Source of the DNA: Candidatus Poribacteria bacterium
Lineage (GTDB): Bacteria > Poribacteria > WGA-4E > WGA-3G
NCBI GenBank assembly: GCA_022820835.1
Contig: JAJEET010000130.1
Coordinates: 1 to 64,000 of the forward strand
DNA length: 64,000 bases
Reading direction: 5' to 3'
A program made the translations under genes and the position numbers. The first letter of the stretch is position 1. The number at the start of each line of letters is the position of its first letter. A model generated the notes under the pieces. The model did no database searches, was not told where the DNA came from, and saw only the letters and a program-made list of their open reading frames with translations. Below, piece after piece: positions 17,917 to 27,800 of the stretch.

Positions 17917-19341
17917 CTATGCTAAAGCAGCTTCAAGTTCCGTCACCGCGTCAATTGCATCCTCAAGTTCTTTCCTGTAGATGTTCACGAAGGTGTCATG
18001 ACTGAGTTCATTTAGGATAAATTTTCGTGCCAATTCAATTTTGTCAACAACTCTTAGATCTAAAAGGAGGTGTCCGGCTTCGTCCGTTTCCATTTTTATG
18101 GGTACCCAGAAATCTTCACTTCTCAAGTCTTTCGGATTTTCACGGTACTTAATAGCGAGATTCCGCTTCTCACAGTATCGTTTAATTGCTGCTTCAAAAG
18201 CGGTGCGGACGTAAATTGCACACGCTTTGTAGTCATTCATATTGAGATATTCTCTTGCCTTTTCAAGGTATGCTTTATCCTCAACATAGATAGGAAGCTC
18301 ATACTCATCGGTTTGTGAGAAATAGAATTCAGCATATTTCCAGTCTTTTTGGTCTGTCCGTTGTTTGGCGATTTCATACCACGCCTTATCGTAGGTTGTC
18401 AAAAAGATCTGGTAGTCCGGGAAATACTCGTCTAAGATGTCAAGAACTGGGATGCGGTTTGACATGTCCAAGCCAATGAGTACGTCATCTAAGGCGAGGA
18501 TTTTCAAGTCGCTTTCCGGCTGAAGTAGGAAGCCTGCAAAATAGATCGCAAGGGCAATCGCTGATAGTTTTGCCTCGTTCAAAAATTGGTGATGCGTGGG
18601 GATGTCTTCGTCAAGGAATTTAACCTTTAAAAGAATTTCCTTGTAATTAAGTGCCTCGTCTTCATGGTTGTACTCAAGCCTTTGAAAACCGAAGTCAAGG
18701 GTAACTAAAGCACCTTCGTCCCCAAACTTGTGGAGAATTTCCGATGCTTTCGTCTGCAGTTCCGCCAAGTGATTAGAAACCGCTATGTTGAAGATGTCTA
18801 TTTGTGCATTGAAGGTTTCAATGTCATGTGTAAGGGCTAAAGGGATTTGTTCTGAAATATTCTGCCATTCTTCGGAGATGTTCTGACCAGTTCTATCGTT
18901 TATCACATTTGCCAATAGGTTCTCAATCAGCAAATCAAACACATTTACAGTATCGTTTTCGTAATGAAGATAATGCGTATGTAAAAGTGCCTTATAGTCA
19001 AGGAAGCCTTTGCTTTTCGAGGCATTAACAATGGGTAGATCCACTGTCTCTTTAACATCATCTGACCACTCATAGACATGTTCATTCGATGCTGGGTTTG
19101 TCCGGAGATGCAGTTTGATGTAGCCTTTATCCGTGTTGAAGATATTCTGATAATTCTTAAAGTCAATAGTCTCATTCCCACTGGAATCAAGGAACAACTC
19201 TATTGCCTTATATAGCGATGTTTTTCCGCTACCATTTTCCCCGTAGATCAGCAGATTTTTTCCTGCCTTGTGTAGATCTATCTGGTATGTTCCATAAAAC
19301 GCTCTGAAATTTTTAATCTCTATTTTCGTAATTTTCACCAT
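17917..19341 (-). CDS. SMC/RecF-like AAA ATPase coupled to the FRG-TPR-TRD gene
   Basis: A 474-residue protein. Walker A GENGSGKTS is at 34-41 after KNFRAFYG, the typical start of RecF/AAA_23 ATPases. An ABC-type signature region (LNEAKLSAIALAI) is near 250, and Walker B with the acidic pair (LALDDVLIGLD) is near 278. The coiled-coil insert between them is short. The last 120 residues are helical (YLNMNDYKACAIYVRTAF, then LNELSHDT near 442) and resemble the HEPN-like or SHG-type tails seen on defence ATPases; that comparison is tentative. Its ATG overlaps the end of the giant upstream gene by seven bases (ATGGTGA), so the two proteins are made together and probably interact. A defence role is inferred from context. 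Confidence 0.85.
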   Translation of the reverse strand: MVKITKIEIKNFRAFYGTYQIDLHKAGKNLLIYGENGSGKTSLYKAIELFLDSSGNETIDFKNYQNIFNTDKGYIKLHLRTNPASNEHVYEWSDDVKETVDLPIVNASKSKGFLDYKALLHTHYLHYENDTVNVFDLLIENLLANVINDRTGQNISEEWQNISEQIPLALTHDIETFNAQIDIFNIAVSNHLAELQTKASEILHKFGDEGALVTLDFGFQRLEYNHEDEALNYKEILLKVKFLDEDIPTHHQFLNEAKLSAIALAIYFAGFLLQPESDLKILALDDVLIGLDMSNRIPVLDILDEYFPDYQIFLTTYDKAWYEIAKQRTDQKDWKYAEFYFSQTDEYELPIYVEDKAYLEKAREYLNMNDYKACAIYVRTAFEAAIKRYCEKRNLAIKYRENPKDLRSEDFWVPIKMETDEAGHLLLDLRVVDKIELARKFILNELSHDTFVNIYRKELEDAIDAVTELEAALA

Positions 19342-22300
19342 TTATCCTCAATGATACGGATAGGTCTTAAACCATCCTGAAAAAATAAATTTACCCGAAC
19401 AGAGTGTTTTCTATCGTGTAGCTGCTCATAGAGAGAACGGAAGAAGAGCATCTTATCCCCTTGAATCTCATCCACCTCGGGCAGCTCCTCTACCATTAAA
19501 TGTTTGAAGATGTCCTTGTCAGGATCTTGGAGCAACTCTGGCATATAGAATTCGTACACCAGTCCTTTAACGATCCACTCAAAATACGCGAACATTACGG
19601 AGTCCCGGGCGTGTGCCAAGTCCTTGCTGTTTGTTGTCGGTTGTTGCTGGAGATAAATGAGGTAATCAACGAGTTTGCGAACCAAGTCTTTCTGTGTTGC
19701 ATTGATGTCGGGGACAGGAATCTGATTGATATAGTCCCTACGTGCCTCAAGTTTGCCGCCATCTAATTGTTTGGATGCTTGCGAATAGAACCACTCCACA
19801 GAGAGTGTATTGAGTAAACCGCATAACCATTTTTCGTCGGTCGGAATAACGTAGCAGGTGTATCCACAATACAGACCTTCAGTCTCAACGGCGAAAGTTT
19901 GCTTGTCATAGAGATTTGGACAGACCAGTTTCGGTTGCGCGAAATGTTCCGCCTCCTCAAGAGATGCTTGGAGTTCATACCATTCCTGTTCGTTTCCTCT
20001 TTTGCTCAGAAGTTCTTTGTATTTTTCTAAGTATTTCAGGATTGCAGGATAAGCGTTTATCTCTATACCGCGGTAGGTAAAGATTAGCCACTGATCTTGT
20101 GGTTCTACATACCAGCGTCTGATATCCGATCCCTGCAAGAACGGTTTCAGAATATCAGCGGATGAAGGGTGCGCTGCAATGAGTTCATCCCGCGTTGCCT
20201 TATCTACTACAAACACTTCAGTCGGTACTGTTTCAATGCCGAAAGAGGAAGGCTCCTTGATATATTCTCCCAGTGGCTTGCCAGCGTCTCGGAACATTTG
20301 CAGCAGCTCCAAGACCTCTGGCGATTCAAGAGGTTTCCCATCGGTGTCTAAGGCTTTCTCCACCATCGGGTAGCGGTGCCTGAAACCCTGTCGGACTAGT
20401 GCGATGATGTCTTTTGGCAATTTAACCTGATGTTTCTGCTCAAAGGCAGCAACGTTTCTGTAATCGTTCCGAAATGCCGCGACAATATCCATACCTTTGT
20501 CCTTAGCCTCGCTGAGGTCTGCTTTGGCTTTTTCCCATTCCTGAACGCACAATAGGACTTCGGCGCGATTGTAATAACTACTTGCCTCATCAGGGTTCAG
20601 TTCTATTGCCTTATCATAGTCGTCAATAGCCGGGTTCACTTCGCCTTTGTTGAAATAAACCGCCCCTCGACTGTTATAGAGTTTGGGGTCATCTGGATTG
20701 AGTTCTATTGCTTTGGTATAATTGTCGATAGCAAGGTCCAACTCACCTTTAAAGTTGTAAGCAGCACCGCGATAGTAATATGCCGCGGTATCATCTGAAT
20801 TCTGTTCTATTGCTTTATTGAAATTTTCAATAGCTAAATCGTCAAAATCTCCCTTGAAAAGGTATGCAAGACCGCGATGGTAATATGGACCCACATGCTC
20901 TGGATCCAGTTCTACCACCTTGTTAAAGTCTTCAATCGCAGCGTCATAATCACCTTTAAAGTTGTAAGTGATCCCACGCTTGTGATAGGCTTCGGTATAC
21001 GTTGAGTCAAGTTCTATTGCGTTACTAAAGTCCTCAATCGCAGCGTCATAATCGTTTTCGAGGGCTTTAGCACGTCCGCGGTCGTAGTAGATGTTGGCAA
21101 AATCTGGTTTGAGTTCAAGTGCTGTGTTATAGTCTGCAATTGCCATATCGAGTTCATCTTTATCTGCATAAGCGCGTCCACGCCCCCAATAGGCATAAGC
21201 ATCGTTAGGATTGAGATTTATCACCGAGTTAAAATCATCAATGGCGTTGTCAAAATCACCATTGTAGGAATAAAGAACCCCACGCCTATGATAGGCTTCA
21301 ACATGGTTGGGATCCAGTTCGATTGCCTTGCTAAAGTCATTGATAACCTGGTCAACCTTGTTTTTTTTCGTATAAGCGAGCCCGCGACGATAATAAGCCT
21401 CAGCATCTTTGGGGTTCAGTTGTATTACTTTGGTATAATCCTCAATAGCGTTATTAAAATTACCGTTTTCACTGTAAATAACACCACGGGCGAAGTAGAT
21501 ATCAGCATCGTTAGGATTGAGTTTTATCGCTTGGGTAAGGTCGGCAATGCCTTTGTCAAAATTGCCTATGGCCCCATAATGAATTCCGCGAATTCTATAT
21601 CCCTCAGCATTATTAGTTTGTAGTTCTATAACCGTATTAAAATCCTCAATAGCTTTCTCAAAATTATTTTTTTTGCTGTAAGTAACACCGCGGTTATAGT
21701 AGTCCTCTACCTCTGGTTCTAACTTTATTGCAGTCGTAAAATCCTCAATAGCGTTGTCAAAGTCACCTTTGAGGTGGCAAACTTTGCCACGCTCGCGATA
21801 TGACATGGCCTCTTCAGGTACTAGCCGTATTGCTGTGCTGAAATCATTGATGGCGTTATCCAAATTGCCTTTGTCGCGGTAGGAAATCCCCCGGTTATGG
21901 TAAGCTTGGGCAAAATCAGGATTTAATTCTATGGCTCGGGTGAAGTTCGCAATGGCTTTGTTACAATCATCCATGCGAATATAAATATCACCCAAATCGT
22001 GATATCCCCTGGCATTATCAGGTTGTAGTTCTGTCACCTTGCCAAGGTCTTCAATAGCACTTTCCAAATCGCCTTTGTCGCGATAGGTAAGACCACGGGC
22101 ATGGTAGGCTTCAATAAGGTTGGGGTTTAATTCCAATGCTTGGGTAAAGTCGTCGATGCCTTTATTAAATTCGCCTTTCATGCCGTAGGTAACCCCACGA
22201 TAGTGATAGGCCTCGGCAAAGGTCGGATCCAGTTTTATTGCCTTGTTATAGTTTTCAATAGCTTGGTCCACTTCATCTTTCCGGCCATAGACCATACCGC

Positions 22301-24611
22301 GGGTATAATGGACTACAGCAGAATCTGGACTCAGGCGGATTGCCTCATCCAAATTAAAAATGGCGTTTTCAAAATCGCCTTTTTCGCTGTAAACAGTACC
22401 AAGCACTTTATAAGCGAGAGCGTGATCTGGTTCTAGGCGGATTGCCTCATTCAAATTAGCAATAGCCTTGCCAAAATCGCCTTTAAAGTAGTAAATAAGT
22501 CCAAGAACACTATATCCTTCAACATTGTTAGATTGTAGTTCTATGGCATGAGTAACGTCTTCAATAGCACTGTTTAAATCATTTTTTAAACCGTAGGCAA
22601 CTCCGCGAAGCCTATACGCCTCAGCATTATCAGGTTGTAGTTTTATTATCATGTTATAGTCGTCAATGGCTCTGTCCAAATCGCGTTTCATACCGTAAAC
22701 AAGTCCGCGAAATCTATATACTTCAGCCGCCTTAGGCTCCAGTTCTATCGCTTTGGTATAGTCCTCAATGGCTTTGTCAAATTCTTCACTCAGCCCGTAA
22801 GCATTACCACGATTGTAGTAAGCAGCAGCAAGATCTGGATTGATTTGTAGTACTTTTGTAATATCTCTGATAGTTTTGTCGTACTCGCTCCTATTAAGAT
22901 AAGCAATTCCACGATAATAATAGGCATTTGCTGCGTCGGGATTTCGTTGTATTGCTGCATCAAAGTTATCAATAGCTTTGGAATATTTCTCCTGATTGAA
23001 ATACACATATCCAAGATTGTAATAAGCATCAGCCAGTTTTGGTTCCAATGCGATAGCACTTTCATAATCCTTAATAGCAGCATCAACTTCATCCTTGCTG
23101 AGGTAAGCGATACCGCGGTTAACATAGGTATCAACATGACTTGGTTTAATTTGAGTTACTGTGTTATAGTCCTCAATTGCCAAGTCAATTTTGTCTTTGT
23201 TCTGATAAGTGAGACCACGATTGTAATAGGCTTCGGCAAAATCTTGTTCCAGTTCTATTGCTTTGGTAAAGTCTTCAATAGCTCGATTATACTGCCTTTT
23301 TATACCATGAGCCAATCCTCGGCAGTGATAAGCACCAGCACCGTCAGGGGTCAGTTGTGTCGCTTTGGTAAAATCTTGACTAGCTAGATTATGCTCGCCT
23401 TTTCTACGGTAAGCAAGCCCGCGATTATAATAGACTATCAGATAATCCTGCTTCAAGTTTATCGCAGCATTGAAGTCCTCAATAGCCTTGTCCACCTCGC
23501 CATTTTGAAGGTAGACAGTCCCGCGGCTGTTACGAACCTCGGCATCATTGGATCTCAGTTGTATCGCTTTGGTAAAGTCCTCAATTGCCCGGCCAGGGTC
23601 GTCTTTACTAGCATAAGCATTCCCGCGATTGTTATAGGGTTCAGATCTATCAGGGTTCAGTTTTATTGCTGTATCATAGTCTTGAATCGCACGGTCAAAC
23701 TCGCCAGCGTGTTTGTAAGCCAGACCGCGGTTCTGATAGGCAAAGGCAAAATATGGTTGTAGTTTTATCGCTGTGTTATAGTCTTGAAGTGCCAGATTAA
23801 TCTCACCTGATCGGTGATGCGCGAGCCCGCGATTGTAATAGATCTCAGCAGAATCAGGTAATAGTTTTATTGCTTCGGTAAGATGCTCAGCTGCCCTTTT
23901 ATAATGTTCAGTTTTTTCCTCAGCATGTGCTGTTTCATCTTCATTCTCTTGAGATTGCTGACTTTTCATAAGTGCCCGATAGGCATTCCAACGGCTGCCT
24001 TGATTGCTGATAAAACCATGGATGTCGCGATAGATGCTTTCATTAGAGATATCAAATTCTTTAATGTAATTTCGTATAGGACGCTTGAGATCTTTCGGAA
24101 TAATAATGATTTCGTCCGGTTTAATAAAATCGTTGGGGATAAAACCTTCAGGTGGTCGAACAAATATGCTTTTCTGGACCTTGGAACGCTTGACTGGGGG
24201 AGGGTCCGGCAGTTCTCTAATCCAGTCTTTTATTTTTCCAGTTTTGCTTTGTAAGATAATCCTACCGTCTTTGTCAGGAGAACCGTTAGCGGCGAAGAAA
24301 AGAGCTACATAACAGTCGGTCGTAAAATCTATCAGATTGGTTTTACCACCAAAGTGTTGGAGTTCAACGAGGATCTCAAATTCGTCTGTTTTATCGCTGT
24401 ACCTTTTAGCCTCGTCTAGCTCTCTTTCCTGGGTTTCTTCTACATCAAGATCCAATAAGTTAAGTTTTTTGAGTTCACGCCAGAGGTTTGAGGATACTCT
24501 CTCATAGCATTCTTGTTCACCGCGATAGATGTAATCGCCGTCGGTAGAGATTTTCGTAATCCTACCGATTATCTCCAAAATTCTGTTTAGTTCGGTTTGT
24601 TGTGTACTCAT
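19335..24611 (-). CDS. FRG domain + 33 TPR repeats + TaqI-like target-recognition domain fusion
   Basis: A 1758-residue protein with three parts. Residues 1-210 are an FRG domain (YIYRGEQ at 27-33; ELQHFGGKTNLIDFT and VALFFAANG at 83-110). Residues about 236-1385 are a run of TPR units; I count 33 by the YYNRGLAY-type motif. From about 1440 the sequence matches the C-terminal part of type IIG restriction enzymes: GIETVPTEVFVVDKAT, ILKPFLQGSDIRRW near 1488, GLLNTLSVEWFY and INQIPVPD. That is a TaqI-like target-recognition domain, but no methyltransferase motifs (no NPPY, no DPACGSG) occur anywhere. The neighbouring R-M enzyme has the same domain type with IKPILRGRDISRY. FRG domains often occur in defence islands with poorly known chemistry. 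Likely role: a DNA- or protein-sensing scaffold with an effector, acting with the downstream ATPase. Confidence 0.9.
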   Translation of the reverse strand: MSTQQTELNRILEIIGRITKISTDGDYIYRGEQECYERVSSNLWRELKKLNLLDLDVEETQERELDEAKRYSDKTDEFEILVELQHFGGKTNLIDFTTDCYVALFFAANGSPDKDGRIILQSKTGKIKDWIRELPDPPPVKRSKVQKSIFVRPPEGFIPNDFIKPDEIIIIPKDLKRPIRNYIKEFDISNESIYRDIHGFISNQGSRWNAYRALMKSQQSQENEDETAHAEEKTEHYKRAAEHLTEAIKLLPDSAEIYYNRGLAHHRSGEINLALQDYNTAIKLQPYFAFAYQNRGLAYKHAGEFDRAIQDYDTAIKLNPDRSEPYNNRGNAYASKDDPGRAIEDFTKAIQLRSNDAEVRNSRGTVYLQNGEVDKAIEDFNAAINLKQDYLIVYYNRGLAYRRKGEHNLASQDFTKATQLTPDGAGAYHCRGLAHGIKRQYNRAIEDFTKAIELEQDFAEAYYNRGLTYQNKDKIDLAIEDYNTVTQIKPSHVDTYVNRGIAYLSKDEVDAAIKDYESAIALEPKLADAYYNLGYVYFNQEKYSKAIDNFDAAIQRNPDAANAYYYRGIAYLNRSEYDKTIRDITKVLQINPDLAAAYYNRGNAYGLSEEFDKAIEDYTKAIELEPKAAEVYRFRGLVYGMKRDLDRAIDDYNMIIKLQPDNAEAYRLRGVAYGLKNDLNSAIEDVTHAIELQSNNVEGYSVLGLIYYFKGDFGKAIANLNEAIRLEPDHALAYKVLGTVYSEKGDFENAIFNLDEAIRLSPDSAVVHYTRGMVYGRKDEVDQAIENYNKAIKLDPTFAEAYHYRGVTYGMKGEFNKGIDDFTQALELNPNLIEAYHARGLTYRDKGDLESAIEDLGKVTELQPDNARGYHDLGDIYIRMDDCNKAIANFTRAIELNPDFAQAYHNRGISYRDKGNLDNAINDFSTAIRLVPEEAMSYRERGKVCHLKGDFDNAIEDFTTAIKLEPEVEDYYNRGVTYSKKNNFEKAIEDFNTVIELQTNNAEGYRIRGIHYGAIGNFDKGIADLTQAIKLNPNDADIYFARGVIYSENGNFNNAIEDYTKVIQLNPKDAEAYYRRGLAYTKKNKVDQVINDFSKAIELDPNHVEAYHRRGVLYSYNGDFDNAIDDFNSVINLNPNDAYAYWGRGRAYADKDELDMAIADYNTALELKPDFANIYYDRGRAKALENDYDAAIEDFSNAIELDSTYTEAYHKRGITYNFKGDYDAAIEDFNKVVELDPEHVGPYYHRGLAYLFKGDFDDLAIENFNKAIEQNSDDTAAYYYRGAAYNFKGELDLAIDNYTKAIELNPDDPKLYNSRGAVYFNKGEVNPAIDDYDKAIELNPDEASSYYNRAEVLLCVQEWEKAKADLSEAKDKGMDIVAAFRNDYRNVAAFEQKHQVKLPKDIIALVRQGFRHRYPMVEKALDTDGKPLESPEVLELLQMFRDAGKPLGEYIKEPSSFGIETVPTEVFVVDKATRDELIAAHPSSADILKPFLQGSDIRRWYVEPQDQWLIFTYRGIEINAYPAILKYLEKYKELLSKRGNEQEWYELQASLEEAEHFAQPKLVCPNLYDKQTFAVETEGLYCGYTCYVIPTDEKWLCGLLNTLSVEWFYSQASKQLDGGKLEARRDYINQIPVPDINATQKDLVRKLVDYLIYLQQQPTTNSKDLAHARDSVMFAYFEWIVKGLVYEFYMPELLQDPDKDIFKHLMVEELPEVDEIQGDKMLFFRSLYEQLHDRKHSVRVNLFFQDGLRPIRIIEDKW

Positions 24612-24645
24612 TTTTCGCCTCCACGATGCGGATTACTTGAGAGTA

Positions 24646-24675
24646 ATGATAACATGCAAGGTAAACAGATGTCAA
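24646..24675 (-). promoter_or_regulatory. predicted sigma-70 promoter for the FRG-TPR-TRD/ATPase pair
   Basis: On the minus strand TTGACA (24670-24675) is followed after 18 bases by TATCAT (24646-24651), 35 bases before the start codon. It suggests that the two-gene unit is transcribed separately from the R-M gene upstream. Confidence 0.55.
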
Positions 24676-24711
24676 CCGAATTTGGAAGTTTGAAGCCCTA
24701 TTAATGCGTCA

Positions 24712-24781
24712 CATACCGCTCCGCTGGAGCGGAAGATTGGAAATGCCACGCGGGCTATAGACATATCGCTCCGCTGGAGCG
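24712..24781. repeat. two palindromic elements, family B, plus short direct repeats
   Basis: Two copies of the core GCTCCGCTGGAGC occur at about 24718-24731 and 24768-24781. The second adjoins CTATAGACAT, the reverse complement of the ATGTCTATAG tail of the copy at 43501. Directly after, AATCCGCG occurs three times between 24783 and 24818. The cluster lies between the R-M gene stop and the next promoter and could act as a terminator. Confidence 0.6.
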
Positions 24782-24829
24782 TAATCCGCGAAATCTGTGT
24801 AATCCGCGATAATCCGCGATTCAGACAAT

Positions 24830-27800
24830 TTACTGCATCGCTTCCTGCACAATAGTAATCTCTTCTTGTGTTAAATTATACAAGGCATACACGCGTTCAT
24901 CAATCTCTTGCTCCAAATCAGCAGTATTTGCGTCCGAATCCGCAGCTTTCACCTCAAGGATCTGATTGACAATCTTAATGATTCCAGTCTGTTGCTCATA
25001 AGCAACCATCGGTATAGGAAATTCTTTCACGTAATTGTTGATCCAACGACTTGTCCCCATTCCGCTTGTCTCCGCAACAAGGCTCAGATAAAAACGAATT
25101 GTACTTGAATTTAGGATGCCGAGAAGAAATTTTGCGTCTATATCTGAAGGCGGTAATAAGAAATATGCAGAATTTAGGAGATAGACTTCATCGTTGCAGA
25201 GCGAAAATCGCCCTGAATCTGATAATTCAATCCATACAATTTTTCCCTTTTTGAAGTCATCGTAGAAGGAGCAAGCTCTTAGATTTGTCCAGTGTTGCCC
25301 TTGTGCACCACGATTTTTAAACTTATCCCCAAATGACTCCAAATGTTCATATATATCGGGATAATCTCTTTCTACATTAACGCCGTTTTTAGTCAATAAA
25401 ACGTACTGTTTCGGTAAAGTGTAACTGTAGCGAGAAATATCTCTCCCTCTCAAAATGGGTTTTATGATTTCGGTATTAATAGGATTTTTTTCACAGAACT
25501 CTCGTTTTTGATCCTCGTCTATAAGAAATGCTTCATTGCTGCCAGTTGCAATACCAAGTCTTATTTTGGTGTTCAACTCTTCGAGGGTTTTTCCTGATGA
25601 CTCCAATTTCTTTTGAAGTTCAACAAGTTTTGGTTCTGCCAGATTCCACGACTTTGAATCAAAGTACACTTGAGGATAGTTAAAGCCGTTGACGCTTACA
25701 AAGTCCTCAAAACTATCGCCTGAAAATGGAGAATTGACAACAATGCAAAAATCGTCAGAGGAATTTGTCGGTTTACGAGACACAATTATCGAAACATTAA
25801 CAATTGCACTCTCGAAAACCTGTGAGTCCTCAATATTTAACATTCTGATCAGAATGTTTTTACTTTGAAGCAGGCTTCGGATTGGTGCTCCATATTCCGC
25901 TCTCAAGTAGGAATTTGAGGTGATGAAACTAAGGATACCCCCTTCGTTTTGCAGGTCTATCGCTTTCTCAATGAAATAGCAATAGATATCTGCAAAAGGT
26001 TGGTAAGACTGATAATCGTTCTTAATTTTCGTTTTAAGTTGCTTCGAGATTTTATCATGGCTAATGTAAGGCGGATTGCCAATCACGACATCGAACCCAT
26101 TTGTGATGCCGAACATCCATTCCGGGTCAAAGAAATCTGCGGTAACATTCTGGTCGTAAGGATCCCAGGCTGCGATCTGTTCAGTTGTCTCACTCGGAAA
26201 CCCGTCCTGTTTCAGTAATGTGCTAATTTCTTCACGCAGTGCTGCATCCTGTTGTCTGTAGCGGTCTTTGGTACGTGGTGTTCGGGCGGTGAAGTGTCGG
26301 CGGCGTACTTCTTCCAATGCTTTCTCTTTGGTGTCTATTTCCGGATTGCGAAGTGACATTTGTGCGGGTTTCTCTACACCGAGGAGCGTATTCGCTGCGA
26401 CAAACTTCGTCTCAAGATTCGGCAACGGACGCACACCGCGGTTTTCGCGCGTATCGTCAATTTTCTGCTCAACGATGAGAGAGATAAAGAAGCGAAGTTT
26501 GGCGATCTGTGTGGCAATCGGTTGGATGTCCACGCCGTAGATGCAGTTCTCTATGAGATAGAGTTTTCTGCCGTAGTCGAGTGCATTGCGTTCAAACGCC
26601 TCGTTGATGTTTTCAATTTCGCCTTCTAATTCCTCAATCGTGCTTTCTCGGATAACACTGTCGTCAATTTTTTCTGCCTCTGTGATGGTATTTTGGACAC
26701 GGTCAATTTGGCGTTGTCGCCACTGTGCGTTGCGAGGGTCGAGTTTGCTGAGCAAGAAAACGAGTTTGTGGAGGATACCCATCGGGAAAGCACCGGAACC
26801 GCAGGCGGGATCCAGAATCTTCAGCGTGTCGATAGCATTAATGAGGTGTTCCACTTCAGCATTGGTGAATTGGTGGGGTTCGTCGTTATAGGTGAGGAGA
26901 TGCCGGAGTTTGGTTTCTATCGCGATGTCAAGCGTCGCGATTCGGAGATCGCTCCTACCGGAGAGGGCGTTTTGGAGATAGGCAATGAGGGATTCGTCTA
27001 CCATGTAGTTGACGATCTCACGAGGGGTGTAAAAGGAGCCGGTCTGCTTGCGCGCAGTGGTGCCGGTTTCAGGGTTATATGCGGCGAGCAGATTTTCAAA
27101 TACCTGTCCCAGCAACTCGGGATCCAAGGCGACTTCTTGTTCTATCGGCGTGTTCTCAGTGATCGTGAACTTGTAGCGGTTGAGGATATGGATTAAGCCG
27201 CGCACGGTATACTGACTGTTTTTGGTGCCATAGACGGCGTTGAGATTGACCGCTTGCGGTTCGGAGAAGAAGAGTTCATTGGGGACAGAAAGCGGGTTGT
27301 CGTCTCTATCGGAAAAACCGTCGATTCGCAGGATTGTTTTTGCGTCGTCTGGATCGGGTTTGTCTAAACATTCAAATAGACCACCGTTGAGGAACGGGAT
27401 TGACGCAAATAGATGCAGTGCCGCGTCTGGATCCTTGAAATAGCGTTTGTAGCGATACAGCGATGTGATGTTATAATGCTGTCTGCCCTCGCCTCGGAAC
27501 TTGCGGATGTCCAGTTTTTCTGGTGTGTTCATTTCCTGATTGAGTGTTGCGAAGAACAGGTTTTGGAGGATCGCCTTATAGTAGGTGCTTTCTGCGGCAT
27601 CGAGATTTGTGAGCAGATCAACAAGGTTGTCTTCGTCAAAGAGCGCGTTTGGTACGAGTCCCTTCTCCTTGAGAAACCAGACGAAGATGAGACGTGTGAT
27701 CAGACGGATGATGCACGTCGCGTTGTGCACGGTCTCGTCATCGCCTATTGAACCGCCCTGACCCTCCTTATCAGGGGGGAATGTCACGCTGTCAACTGCC

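Noticed and set aside
22140..23762. Several plus-strand frames of 98-146 codons with hydrophobic repeats
   Set aside because: Antisense of the TPR array, repeating with the same 102-base period.
20500..23900. CRISPR-like periodic repeats
   Set aside because: The 102-base period is protein-coding TPR repetition without unique spacers.
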